22,522 bases of DNA from FEN-1297 sp046705645 (GCA_046705645.1 JBJKQE010000002.1:1-22522), one strand, 5' to 3'. Numbered from the stretch's first letter, positions 1 through 8,833 are shown. Notes: a model not told the origin generated them from the letters alone. Translations and numbers: made by a program.

Positions 1-359
1 CAACAACAGATGGATTTCTTCATTTCTATGATGCAGTCGGCAAGGACAATCTTAGATTCAATTTCGATACGGCAAATTTGTTTGCAGTAAAGGAAAACCT
101 GCCGCTTTCTTTATCAAAGCTTAAAGATTTTATAGATTATATTCATATTTCGGATAACAGAGGGTTTAAAGTGGAACATCTTGAAATAGGAAAGGGAAAA
201 ATTAATTGGGAAAAGTTTTTTGAGGCGTTGGAAAGGATTTCATTTAAAGGCTGCTTAGGAATTGATGTCGGAGGAGATGAATCGGAAATAGAAAATTTAG
301 ACGATGCATATATTAATTCAGCAAATCACATAGAAAAGTATTGGCTTAATACTAAATAG
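1..359 (+). CDS. Sugar-phosphate isomerase/epimerase-like TIM-barrel protein, C-terminal part (5' end outside window)
   Basis: The reading frame is open from base 3 to the TAG at 357-359, so the gene starts upstream of the window; about 118 residues are visible. Seen: an NFDTANL segment, typical of the metal-site strand with a DTGN-like motif; then YIHISDNRG, matching the HxKD/HxSDN-type strand; then GKGKINWEKFF and a late GCLGIDVGGDE strand. This order (DT-N, H-x-SD, G-x-G-x-[IV]-[DN]W, E/D strand) is the C-terminal half of the xylose-isomerase-like family (AP_endonuc_2 fold), whose members isomerise or epimerise sugars, hydroxypyruvate or inositol derivatives. The exact substrate cannot be read. 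It is probably cytoplasmic. It lies 113 nt upstream of the glycosidase operon on the same strand, which fits a role in processing the released sugar. Family assignment is firm; function is inferred. Confidence 0.8.
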   Translation, partial: TTDGFLHFYDAVGKDNLRFNFDTANLFAVKENLPLSLSKLKDFIDYIHISDNRGFKVEHLEIGKGKINWEKFFEALERISFKGCLGIDVGGDESEIENLDDAYINSANHIEKYWLNTK

Positions 360-415
360 AATATTGCGAGTTTGAGTATTTGCGAAATAAGTTTCTATCA
401 TAAAGGATTTTTCTG

Positions 416-444
416 TTGACACTAAGACACGAAAGCTCTAACAA
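416..444 (+). promoter_or_regulatory. Candidate sigma70-type promoter for the GH20/GH105/deaminase operon
   Basis: A perfect TTGACA (416-421) is followed, after exactly 17 nt, by TAACAA (439-444), which matches TATAAT at three of six positions. It lies 28 nt before the ATG of the GH20-like gene, in the only gap before that operon. The -35 box is strong and the -10 box is weak, so this is a candidate only. No operator repeat was seen around it. Confidence 0.35.
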
Positions 445-472
445 TCACTAAAGGAAATACTTAATTAACCGA

Positions 473-3064
473 ATGAAGAAGATTGCAGAAATATTATTCG
501 TTTTTTCCATTTTTTGTGCCGCATCATCAGCACAGGAAAATCTTCTTACAGTAATTCCCCAGCCCAAAGAATATAAATTTACCAATCAAAGATTTTCGCT
601 AAATCATACTTTACTGATATTTAAATTCTTCTGCAAAGAGTATACAACTCTTAATAATGCAGTAAATGAATTGAAAGAAGAATTAAGCGAATATAAAAAG
701 ATAAAATTGATCAGAAGTAAAAATTCTTCTGCCGATATTCTCATTGGAATTCCAGCAGACAACCTTGAATTCCAAAAATATTTAAAAAAGAATAAAATTT
801 ATTTGCACAAAGAATTAGGTGAAGAAGGTTATACGCTTCTTATAAATTCTCATCAAATAATAATTGCTGCAAATAATCAGAAGGGAATATTTTACGGTAT
901 TCAAACGCTGATACAAATTATTCGCGGATCTTCGAACAAAAATTATTTGCAAGGAATTAGAATCGTTGATTATCCGACTTTAAAATATCGCGCTGTTATG
1001 GATGATATAAGCCGCGGTCCGGTTCCAACTATGGATTTTCTGAAGTACCAGGTGCGCAGGTATGCTGAGATGAAAATCAATATGATGATGCAGTATGTTG
1101 AGAATACCGTGAAAACAAAAAACCACCCGGAGTTTGCACCTGAAGACGGCTCGTTAACTATTGAAGAATGGAAAGAACTTTCTGATTATGCAAGACAATA
1201 CAATGTAACAGTAGTAGGCGGATTCCAATCATTCGGGCATTTCAATAATATTTTGAAAATTCCGGAATATTCACATCTCGGTGAAAACGGTACGCTGCTT
1301 TCACCTATGTTTGTGGAGAGCTATAAATTTTTGGATGACATTTATTCAGAGATGATTCCTGCATTTCAAGCTCCGTTCTTTAATGTAAATTGCGATGAAA
1401 CTTTTGATTTGGGAAAAGGAGCATCAAAAAAACTTGTAGACAGTTTGGGATATGCGGAAGTTTATTACCGGCATATCATTAAACTCTACAAGTTAGTTAA
1501 AAAGCATCATGTAAGAATGATAATGTGGGGCGATATACTTCTGAAGTATCCTGAATTACTGAAGAAACTTCCGAAAGATATTATTATCGGTACATGGACA
1601 TATGATGCATTAAACTCTTATAAAGATTTTATCGAACCTTTTAAAAAAGCAGGATTCGATTTTTTTGTCACGCCGGGAGTTTTAAATTCCAATAAAATAT
1701 TTCCCAATTATTTTCAAACATTCGGGAATATCAAAGGCTTCGCAATTGATGCAGAATCCTACGGAGCGCTTGGTTTAATAAATACAGTATGGAATGACGG
1801 CGGGAATGCATTTTTCTCTAATGACTGGTACGGTTTAGCATACAGCGCCGATAAAAGCTGGAATCCGCGTTCAAATGATTCGACAAATTTTGATGCAAGA
1901 ATTAACAGAGGAATTTACGGATCTAAAAACAATAATTTTACCAAAGCTATCCGGGAGATAGAAAAATTAAGGATGCTTGAACCAACCGATGGAATGAATG
2001 ATAAAGTTCTTTTTCCTGAGCTGCTTCCTGACAGCGGAAAGTCCGGAAGAATTTCTCTTATAGATTGGAAAAAGGTTCTGACGATTTCGGAAAAAGCTGA
2101 CAGTATTTTAGATGGGGTTGAATTAAAGAATTATTCAGCAGATAAAAAATATTTGAAGTTTGTTGTGCAATTATATAAAAGTCTAGCAAATGAGAGACTT
2201 AAGTTATTTAAATGCTCTTTGTTATATTCTAAGGCTGATTCGCTTTTTCAAACTGACCCGGTTCTCTCGAGAAAGTTAATCGTGAAGTCTGTAAAACTTA
2301 TTACCGGTATAATAAACAGCTTTTCCCGAATTAGGAATGAATTTGAAAATCTTTGGCTTGGCGAAAATCGAACCTATGCAATGAATGTTATTACAAATAA
2401 ATATGATGCGAAAATTAATGATTACCTAGACGTTAAAAGTAGATTGCTTCAATCACTAAAAAGACTGGACAGCCGAAAGTCGATTCTTAAAATTGAAGAT
2501 GTTCGCTTATTAATTTCTAAACTTCCCGGTAAGTATTTCCGCGAATGGCTGATAGTAAATCCTTTGCCGAATTCAGATAAGCTGCGGAATTCACAAATAG
2601 ACTATCTTGCCGATATGGGGGGAGAGATGAATGTTGTTCCTCAAGTTACTCAAGAGTTCTATTATGATTCTGTAAAATATAGATGGCGCAGATTTGTCAC
2701 GAAATATGAAGATGTAGTAGATTTTCATGAATTATTTCCTGATAAAGATTCGGAGAAGGTTATGTATGCCTTTGCTAATATCGATGTAGATAAGGATACG
2801 ACAGTAACTGCTGCTGTCAGTTTTGTAGATGGATTGACTGTGTATCTGAACAGTAATAAAATATTTCAAAGATCCGGTTCTGGCAGATTACTCATTAAAG
2901 AATTGAAATTTAATCTTCCTCTAAAGAAAGGAAGAAATAATTTAATGCTTAAGATTAGTCAGACAACTGGGAACTGGGGATTTACTTTTCGTCTGCCTGG
3001 TTCGGAAGTAAGAAATAATAAGAACAGATACAGAATAATTGATTTAAAGAATTATTCAAGATGA
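473..3064 (+). CDS. Secreted GH20-like (beta-N-acetylhexosaminidase family) glycosidase with C-terminal beta-sandwich domain
   Basis: The protein has 863 residues. Seen: a signal peptide (residues 1-20, hydrophobic core, then ASSA-Q); an N-terminal domain starting VIPQPKEYKF, as in the GH20b domain (about 26-165); then a TIM barrel from YRAVMDDISRG (172) through GGFQSFGHF (249-257), NVNCDET (304-310) with the adjacent Asp308-Glu309, MWGD (351-354) and GTWTYDA (373-379). An adjacent Asp-Glu pair at this strand is the GH20 catalytic signature: Glu is the acid and Asp orients the substrate acetamido group. A helical stretch (about 500-690) and a small jelly-roll-like domain (about 749-842, YLNSNKIF...LKKGRNNLMLKI) follow. 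It should remove HexNAc from glycans outside the cytoplasm. The ATG was chosen because it begins the signal peptide; no clear SD is present. The stop overlaps the next gene by 4 nt. The family is divergent, so the precise substrate is unknown. Confidence 0.82.
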   Translation: MKKIAEILFVFSIFCAASSAQENLLTVIPQPKEYKFTNQRFSLNHTLLIFKFFCKEYTTLNNAVNELKEELSEYKKIKLIRSKNSSADILIGIPADNLEFQKYLKKNKIYLHKELGEEGYTLLINSHQIIIAANNQKGIFYGIQTLIQIIRGSSNKNYLQGIRIVDYPTLKYRAVMDDISRGPVPTMDFLKYQVRRYAEMKINMMMQYVENTVKTKNHPEFAPEDGSLTIEEWKELSDYARQYNVTVVGGFQSFGHFNNILKIPEYSHLGENGTLLSPMFVESYKFLDDIYSEMIPAFQAPFFNVNCDETFDLGKGASKKLVDSLGYAEVYYRHIIKLYKLVKKHHVRMIMWGDILLKYPELLKKLPKDIIIGTWTYDALNSYKDFIEPFKKAGFDFFVTPGVLNSNKIFPNYFQTFGNIKGFAIDAESYGALGLINTVWNDGGNAFFSNDWYGLAYSADKSWNPRSNDSTNFDARINRGIYGSKNNNFTKAIREIEKLRMLEPTDGMNDKVLFPELLPDSGKSGRISLIDWKKVLTISEKADSILDGVELKNYSADKKYLKFVVQLYKSLANERLKLFKCSLLYSKADSLFQTDPVLSRKLIVKSVKLITGIINSFSRIRNEFENLWLGENRTYAMNVITNKYDAKINDYLDVKSRLLQSLKRLDSRKSILKIEDVRLLISKLPGKYFREWLIVNPLPNSDKLRNSQIDYLADMGGEMNVVPQVTQEFYYDSVKYRWRRFVTKYEDVVDFHELFPDKDSEKVMYAFANIDVDKDTTVTAAVSFVDGLTVYLNSNKIFQRSGSGRLLIKELKFNLPLKKGRNNLMLKISQTTGNWGFTFRLPGSEVRNNKNRYRIIDLKNYSR

Positions 3065-4839
3065 AAAAGATTTTAGTTTTATTAATTATAATATCTTTTA
3101 TTAAGGTTAATGGGCAAACCTCATCTGTAAGTCCGCTCGCTGCTGCAGTAAGAATAGCAAATAAAATTATTGATGATACTTCATTTGATCTTAAGGAAGA
3201 GAAACAAAAACCGGTATTAGATATTCAAGTGATTGATTTTGGAAATGCTTTTAAGTATAAAACCAAAGAATATGTTTATGCTCTGTCTAATTTGGAAGCG
3301 AATGAGGATGCAATTCAAAAATTCGGGATTAGTTATTCACAGCCGCTGGAATTTTATTTAAACGATTCTTTGATTTTTAAGAATAATAATCAAGGAGACT
3401 TCATATTCCGCGAGGTCGCATATTCGCTCTTTGAATTTAACGATACTCTTTCATTTAATCTCCACAAAGGGATAAATAAAATCTATATTAAGTCGGTTTC
3501 TGGAAAACATTCATTTATATATTTAAGGGAGATTACTGGAGCAGATGAAAAAACTCAAAATAAATTTGAATTAATTTTTCCGGGAATAACAGATTATTCA
3601 TGGCCGTGGTGTTATTTTCAATCTGATAAAATAAATTTGAAGGACATAAATAGTATTTTCGATTCTCAACTTCATAAAGAAAATATTAAATCAAATGAGA
3701 ATAATTTTTCAATTCTTCTTCAAAAGCCTTTTTTACTAAAATTATTTCTTCCTAAACCAAAAACTTTGAAGCACCTTTATATTATGCAGGATGCTGCATT
3801 TAAAAAAGATTCATATGCCGAATGGAGCTATCCAAATGGAGCTTTGGTGATGGCACTTATTGAATTATCCAAATCTTTAGATGAAAATAAATATTTAAAG
3901 TATGCTCAAAAATATTGTGACTTTACTTTGAATAACTTGTCTCTTTTTAAGAAACAGTATTTTGAAGAACATGATTTAAGAAGTACCGACTATAGAATAT
4001 TTAGAAAGGGTATGTTGGATGATGCCGGCGCACCTGTCCTTCCTTTTATTGAATTAGAATTGTTGAATCATAACAAAAAATATAATACTCTTATTAATGA
4101 AATGGCTGACTATGTTATGAAAAAGCAGTCGAGGCTTAATGATGGGACACTATGCCGCCCGGAACCTGAGAAGTGGACAATCTGGGCTGATGATCTTTTT
4201 ATGTCTGTTCCTTTATTAGTGCGAATGGGAAAGTTAACAGGAGAGAATAAATATTTTGATGAAGCAGTTAAACAAATTTTAAACTTTAATAAATATCTTT
4301 TTGATGAAGAAAAAGGATTGTACAAGCATGGATGGTTCAGCAATACAGGAGAAAAATCAAAAGTATTTTGGGGGCGGGCAAACGGATGGGTAATTTGGGC
4401 GGAATCTGATGCGTTGTTGAATTTGCCCAGGAACAATCCTTATTTCGATAAAATAAAAAAAATATTTAAAGAACATATTATGGGAATAATTAAATATCAG
4501 GATGAAGACGGAATGTGGCACCAGGTTCTTGATGATAAAACTTCATTTGAAGAAACATCTTGTACAGCGATGATTGCTCTGGGTTTAAGCAGAGCAATAT
4601 TAAATGGATGGATTGAGAAAAAATTTGCTTCGAATGTTGAACGTGCATGGAACGCTCTTCAAAAGAAAATAGATAAAAATGGAATAGTAAAAGACATTTG
4701 CAGCGGGACAGGAATCGGGAACTCCGTTGAGTTTTATAAAGAACGCAAAAGATATTTGAATGACCCCCGCGGGCTAGGTGCAATAATAACTGCGGCTGTC
4801 GAAGTACATAAACTTAATGAGATAGGATATTTAAAATAA
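3061..4839 (+). CDS. Secreted GH105-like unsaturated uronyl hydrolase with N-terminal beta-sandwich domain
   Basis: The protein has 592 residues. A signal peptide (1-18, ...KVNG-Q) is followed by a beta-rich domain (about 55-158) and then an alpha/alpha-barrel from about residue 235. Family marks seen: YPNGAL (257-262), the YRIFRKGMLDDAGAP stretch (311-325), TIWADDLFMSVPLL (373-386) with the Asp377-Asp378 pair, WGRANGW (437-443) and EETSCTAM near 504. These match GH105/GH88-type hydrolases, which remove 4,5-unsaturated galacturonyl or glucuronyl residues left by polysaccharide lyases through hydration started by an Asp. GH105 proteins are usually about 350-400 residues; the extra 230 at the N-terminus explains the length. 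Its ATG lies inside the TGA of the GH20-like gene (ATGA), so translation is probably coupled. A GH88 specificity cannot be excluded. Confidence 0.83.
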   Translation: MKKILVLLIIISFIKVNGQTSSVSPLAAAVRIANKIIDDTSFDLKEEKQKPVLDIQVIDFGNAFKYKTKEYVYALSNLEANEDAIQKFGISYSQPLEFYLNDSLIFKNNNQGDFIFREVAYSLFEFNDTLSFNLHKGINKIYIKSVSGKHSFIYLREITGADEKTQNKFELIFPGITDYSWPWCYFQSDKINLKDINSIFDSQLHKENIKSNENNFSILLQKPFLLKLFLPKPKTLKHLYIMQDAAFKKDSYAEWSYPNGALVMALIELSKSLDENKYLKYAQKYCDFTLNNLSLFKKQYFEEHDLRSTDYRIFRKGMLDDAGAPVLPFIELELLNHNKKYNTLINEMADYVMKKQSRLNDGTLCRPEPEKWTIWADDLFMSVPLLVRMGKLTGENKYFDEAVKQILNFNKYLFDEEKGLYKHGWFSNTGEKSKVFWGRANGWVIWAESDALLNLPRNNPYFDKIKKIFKEHIMGIIKYQDEDGMWHQVLDDKTSFEETSCTAMIALGLSRAILNGWIEKKFASNVERAWNALQKKIDKNGIVKDICSGTGIGNSVEFYKERKRYLNDPRGLGAIITAAVEVHKLNEIGYLK

Positions 4840-4841
4840 CT

Positions 4842-5618
4842 ATGGATGAAAAAAATATTACTTCTGTTTTTTCGAAAGAAAAATTAAAGGTTACTATTGC
4901 AACCAATAGATCAGAATTGGGAATAATTGCCGCAGAAAATGTAAGTAAAAAAATATCCAAACTTCTCTGTAACCAAGAGACTGTTAGGATGATATTTGCA
5001 GCAGCTCCTTCACAAGATGAATTTCTAGAATCGTTTTGTGCGAGCAATATTGAATGGAATAGAATTTCGGCATTCCATATGGATGAATATGTCGGGTTAA
5101 AAAAAGATGCACCACAGCTTTTCGGAAGGTATCTTGAAGATCATCTTATTTCCAAGGTAAATTTTAAATCGTTTGAAAAGATAAACTCTCAAGCAGAAGA
5201 TTTGGAAAAAGAGTGCGAAAGATATTCACAGCTTTTGTCGGAAATACCAATTGATATTGTCTGCATGGGTATTGGCGAAAATGGCCATATCGCGTTTAAT
5301 GATCCGGGAGTTGCAAACTTTGACGATAAGAAATTAGTAAAGATCGTTGAACTCGACGAAGCATGCAGAATACAGCAAGTAAACGACGGCTGCTTTGCCT
5401 CGTTCAGAGAAGTTCCAGTTGAAGCAATTACACTAACAGTTCCTGCATTAATGTCGGCAAAGCATTTATCTATTGTAGTACCAGGAATTAGAAAAGCCGA
5501 AGCAGTAAAAAATACAATTTATGGTGCTATAAACGAATCATGCCCTGCTTCTATATTAAGGATGCATCCGGATGCTGAACTTTTTTTAGATTTAAATTCA
5601 GCCGCAAGGTTGGAATAA
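4842..5618 (+). CDS. NagB-type glucosamine-6-phosphate deaminase-like enzyme
   Basis: The protein has 258 residues, close to the usual NagB length, with no signal peptide, so it is cytoplasmic. Seen: FHMDEYVGL (79-86, the substrate/catalytic Asp segment), GIGENGHIAFNDPG (143-156, the ring-opening His loop), and the C-terminal VPALMSAKHLSIVVPG and CPASILRMHPDAELFLD segments. Compared with E. coli NagB (Asp141-His143-Glu148), the loop here has Asn147, His149 and Asp154. I recall GENGHIAFNDP as the normal form of a NagB-like subfamily in Bacteroidota and Firmicutes, so this is probably not a defect. NagB converts glucosamine-6-P to fructose-6-P plus ammonia; this copy may use another amino-sugar phosphate. 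It starts 2 nt after the GH105-like stop and ends the operon, giving a cytoplasmic sink for the HexNAc released by the GH20-like enzyme. No kinase or deacetylase gene is in view. Confidence 0.82.
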   Translation: MDEKNITSVFSKEKLKVTIATNRSELGIIAAENVSKKISKLLCNQETVRMIFAAAPSQDEFLESFCASNIEWNRISAFHMDEYVGLKKDAPQLFGRYLEDHLISKVNFKSFEKINSQAEDLEKECERYSQLLSEIPIDIVCMGIGENGHIAFNDPGVANFDDKKLVKIVELDEACRIQQVNDGCFASFREVPVEAITLTVPALMSAKHLSIVVPGIRKAEAVKNTIYGAINESCPASILRMHPDAELFLDLNSAARLE

Positions 5619-5674
5619 CTTTAAATATTTCTTACAGATCAATTTAGCAGCCTTTTAAATTTCATTAATTAAGG

Positions 5675-5680
5675 TATAAT
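5675..5680 (+). promoter_or_regulatory. Candidate -10 box of the GH28-like gene
   Basis: A perfect TATAAT lies in the 83-nt gap before the GH28-like gene, 21 nt from its ATG, which would leave a short leader. No convincing -35 hexamer lies 16-18 nt upstream, and the local sequence is AT-rich, so chance is a real alternative. Confidence 0.3.
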
Positions 5681-5701
5681 ATAAATTAAGAGACCGAACC
5701 T

Positions 5702-7375
5702 ATGATAAATTTACAATTAATTAATCATCTAACCTCAAAAGTTACCGGATTCTTAGTATTATTAACTTTTAATCAATTCATTTTTAACGGAACATTTTTA
5801 GACGCAAAGAATTTGCAAATTACCGATAATAATACAAGATCAAATTCCGTATTTAATGTGGTTGACTTTGGAGCAATAGGTGATGGCATTACAATCAATA
5901 CAAATGCCATTCAAAATGCAATCGATCAATGTGCCGTGAGCGGAGGAAAAGTATTATTTCCTGCGGGAAAATTTTTAACCGGTTCTCTTGTCATAAAAAG
6001 TAATGTTGAAATTTATTTGTCTAACGGTGCATTAATTTTAGGTAGCACTAATATCAAGGATTATGAGCCGCATACTCCTTCAATAAAATCTTATAATGAT
6101 TTATTTCTAAAATACAGTTTGTTTTATGCTGAAAAAGCTAGTAATATTTCTATAGAAGGAAAGGGAATAATAGACGGGCAGGGAGGTGCTTTTAAAGTGA
6201 CTACTAAGAAAAAACCGAACCGGTATGAAAACCGTCCTTTTTTAATCAGGTTTATTAAATGCAGCAAAGTTAAGGTGCAAGATGTTAGGATGCGTAATTC
6301 TGCAATGTGGATGCAGCATTATTTGGGCTGCAGTTATCTTAGTATAAAAGGCATAACAGTTTTTAACCATGCAAACCAGAATAATGATATGATGGATATT
6401 GACGGATGCAGCAATGTAATAATAACAGACTGCTTTGGCGATACAGATGATGACGGGATTACACTAAAAAGCACTTCGCCTATGATTGATAAAAATATAA
6501 TTATTTCAAATTGTATTGTAAGTAGTCATAACAATGCAGTTAAAATAGGAACAGAATCAACTGGTGGTTTTAAAAATATTACTATATCAAATATTGTAAT
6601 TAAGACTTCTGTTGTTAAATCTGTAATCTTCGGAAAATCTAACGGTATATGCGGCATTGCGCTGGAAGTAGTAGACGGGGGCGTATTGGATGGTGTTAAT
6701 ATTTCAGGAATTACAATGGATAGTGTAGAAGTTCCTTTGTTTATACGGCTCGGGAACAGGGCAAGAAAATACACAGAAAACATTCCGGTTCCCCCTGTAG
6801 GTACTGTTAAAAACATATCAATTAGCAATGTTGTGGCTACCGGAGTTGGTTCAACAGGTTGTTCAATAACAGGCATTCCGGATTATAATGTTGAAAACAT
6901 TTCTTTGAATAATATAAAGATGGTTTTTTCAGGCGGGGGGAAATTTGAAGATGCGGAAAAAATTGTACCGGAACTGCAAACAGAATATCCGGAAAGTACG
7001 ATGTGGGGCAGACTGCCCGCTTACAGTTTCTTCATTCGACATGCTGATGATGTTACTTTTAATAATATCAACATTAATTTTACTTCAAGAGATGTAAGAC
7101 CGGCTTTTGTATGTGAGGACAGCAGAGGGGTGAATTTAACAAGTATAACTGCTGCATGCGATTCAAATGCAAAATCACTTTTTGAATTCAAAAATGTTGA
7201 AAATGCATTGATACAATTATCCGAACCAACTGGAAGAATAAATCATTTTATTTATCTAAATGGGACCAAAAATTCAAATATAAAATTATTTGGGAATAAC
7301 CTAATGAATGTTAAAGAAGCAGTTGGGGGTAATAATAACAGTAAGATTATTATCTTAGAGGGGAATATAAAATAA
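5702..7375 (+). CDS. Exported GH28-like (polygalacturonase family) beta-helix protein
   Basis: The protein has 557 residues. A hydrophobic N-terminal segment (about 13-33) looks like an uncleaved or atypical signal peptide. The mature part opens with NVVDFGAIGDG (52-62), GGKVLFPAGKF (81-91) and then parallel beta-helix repeats. GH28 landmarks: the N-x-D strand NNDMMDIDG (227-235), an Asp-rich strand DTDDDGITLKS (247-257) supplying the paired catalytic Asp, and SSHNNAVKIGTES (274-286) at the His strand. The canonical GHG is changed to SHN. The usual R-I-K substrate-binding motif about 30 residues later is not present; that position reads GIALEVVDGG, a form I recall in many Bacteroidota GH28-like proteins. 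Expected substrates are galacturonan or rhamnogalacturonan-like chains, acted on in exo fashion. The gene is separated from the upstream operon by 83 nt. Family membership is firm; exact specificity is unknown. Confidence 0.8.
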   Translation: MINLQLINHLTSKVTGFLVLLTFNQFIFNGTFLDAKNLQITDNNTRSNSVFNVVDFGAIGDGITINTNAIQNAIDQCAVSGGKVLFPAGKFLTGSLVIKSNVEIYLSNGALILGSTNIKDYEPHTPSIKSYNDLFLKYSLFYAEKASNISIEGKGIIDGQGGAFKVTTKKKPNRYENRPFLIRFIKCSKVKVQDVRMRNSAMWMQHYLGCSYLSIKGITVFNHANQNNDMMDIDGCSNVIITDCFGDTDDDGITLKSTSPMIDKNIIISNCIVSSHNNAVKIGTESTGGFKNITISNIVIKTSVVKSVIFGKSNGICGIALEVVDGGVLDGVNISGITMDSVEVPLFIRLGNRARKYTENIPVPPVGTVKNISISNVVATGVGSTGCSITGIPDYNVENISLNNIKMVFSGGGKFEDAEKIVPELQTEYPESTMWGRLPAYSFFIRHADDVTFNNININFTSRDVRPAFVCEDSRGVNLTSITAACDSNAKSLFEFKNVENALIQLSEPTGRINHFIYLNGTKNSNIKLFGNNLMNVKEAVGGNNNSKIIILEGNIK

Positions 7376-7565
7376 CCATATCAGCCCTTTTCAAAATAAG
7401 GTTCAATGTTTTCAATAGTTATTTGTTGACCTGTCTCCCACAAAAAGATCCAATTATTATATTAGGCTCGTACAATGCCGTGTTAACTATATTTTTGGAA
7501 TTCTAAAATTAATCAATGACTGTTTAAAGCTTACTAAAAAAGAAATTTTTAAACACAATTTTTCT

Positions 7566-8723
7566 TCATGATTCTTTTGAAAAGTATTTATTCTTAGGCA
7601 GTGTAAAATACAGCCACAAAAACCCTAATATACCGGCTAGAAATGACGCAGCCAAGATAGATATTTTAGAACTTATAATAGATGTATTTTCGGTAAATGC
7701 TAAAAGTGTTATGAATATAGACATCGTAAACCCGATACCGGCGAGCAAGCCTACTCCAATTAGATGTTTTTTGTTGATATCCTTCGGGATGGAACACACA
7801 CCTGCAGTTACACCGATAATGGAAAAAATAAATATTCCTAACGGTTTGCCAAACAGCAGCCCGAGAAGAATACCCAGGCTGTTTGTATTTATTACATTTC
7901 CTACAAAAGATGAGGGAAAGATAATTGCTGTATTGGCTAATGCAAATAGCGGAAGTATTACAAAAGAAACTGTTTTGTGCAGTCTATGCTGTAAAATATA
8001 TGATGGAGAATTTTCTCCGCCGTTGCTGAACGGAATTACAAAAGCTAATAACACACCCGTAATTGTGGGATGAATTCCGGAACGGTACATGAAAAACCAC
8101 ATAATACTCCCAAGAATTAAATAAACCCAGATTTTATAAAATTTTATTCTATTAAGAATAATCATTATTATAAATATTAAAACAGCTAATCCGAAATATG
8201 CGAAAGAAAAATTAGCCGAATAAAATAATGCAATAATTATAATTGCTCCTAAATCATCTATTATTGCTAAAGCAGTTAAAAAAACTTTTAAAGAGACCGA
8301 AACCCGACTGCCCAGTAATGAAAGTATTCCTAATGAAAACGCAATATCAGTTGCCATAGGAATACCGAAGCCGCTTTGGAAATTGGTTCCTTTATTTAAT
8401 AAGAAGTGAATTATTGCCGGGAATATCATTCCGCCCGCAGCTGCAAATATGGGCAACAAAGATTTTTTGATATCCGACAATTCGCCGATGTATAATTCCC
8501 GTTCAATCTCAAGTCCGACGAGAAGGAAAAACAAAGTCATTAATCCGTCATTTATCCAAAACTCCGCTGGTTTAGAAAGAATTTCAAAATGCCAAAGATG
8601 AAGATAATTTTGGCCGAATATTGAGTTCGAAAGTAAAAGAGAAATTATACTGCATAACACTAAGATCAATCCGCCGGATTTTTCGCTGTTAAAAAATTCA
8701 GTGAATAGTTTAGTTAATTTCAT
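7566..8723 (-). CDS. nhaA: Na+/H+ antiporter NhaA
   Basis: The protein has 385 residues, the normal NhaA size, with about 12 hydrophobic segments. Seen: FFLLVGLEIERELYIGEL (65-82), the conserved N-terminal family signature; GFGIPMATDIAFSLGIL (118-134) with the discontinuous-helix TDIAF motif; and ALAIIDDLGAI (151-161) carrying the Asp156-Asp157 ion-binding pair, equivalent to Asp163-Asp164 of E. coli NhaA. GKPLGIF and GFTMSIFI, near the conserved helix X-XI region, are also present. It exports Na+ or Li+ in exchange for protons at the inner membrane and is activated at alkaline pH. The ATG at 8723-8721 gives the standard MKLTKLFTEFFNSEKSGG start, though no clear SD precedes it. The gene converges on the GH28-like gene, with no strong terminator between. 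Its function does not relate obviously to the neighbours. Confidence 0.95.
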   Translation of the reverse strand: MKLTKLFTEFFNSEKSGGLILVLCSIISLLLSNSIFGQNYLHLWHFEILSKPAEFWINDGLMTLFFLLVGLEIERELYIGELSDIKKSLLPIFAAAGGMIFPAIIHFLLNKGTNFQSGFGIPMATDIAFSLGILSLLGSRVSVSLKVFLTALAIIDDLGAIIIIALFYSANFSFAYFGLAVLIFIIMIILNRIKFYKIWVYLILGSIMWFFMYRSGIHPTITGVLLAFVIPFSNGGENSPSYILQHRLHKTVSFVILPLFALANTAIIFPSSFVGNVINTNSLGILLGLLFGKPLGIFIFSIIGVTAGVCSIPKDINKKHLIGVGLLAGIGFTMSIFITLLAFTENTSIISSKISILAASFLAGILGFLWLYFTLPKNKYFSKES

Positions 8724-8792
8724 GCATTAATTTTCAAAATATTATTGTAAGCAAACCTGTAATTATTTTTACTGAATAGTGTACTACAATAT

Positions 8793-8816
8793 AATGCCCG
8801 AATCTCTTCGGGCATT
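8793..8816 (-). terminator. Perfect stem-loop downstream of the beta-propeller gene
   Basis: AATGCCCGAA (8793-8802) and TTCGGGCATT (8807-8816) form a perfect 10-bp stem with a TCTC loop. It sits 17 nt past the stop codon of the minus-strand gene at 8834-10111 and before nhaA. On the minus strand only a weak T-rich tail follows (ATATTG), so termination is plausible but may be inefficient. It could also act as a 3' stabilising stem. Confidence 0.65.
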
Positions 8817-8833
8817 CTGATTCTATTATTTTT

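Noticed and set aside
4110..4783. Minus-strand frames inside the GH105-like gene
   Set aside because: They are shadows of a clearly conserved plus-strand enzyme and show no family features.
7520..7565. Possible minus-strand terminator after nhaA
   Set aside because: Only AAATT/AATTT pairing with a nearby T6 run in AT-rich DNA; too weak to call.
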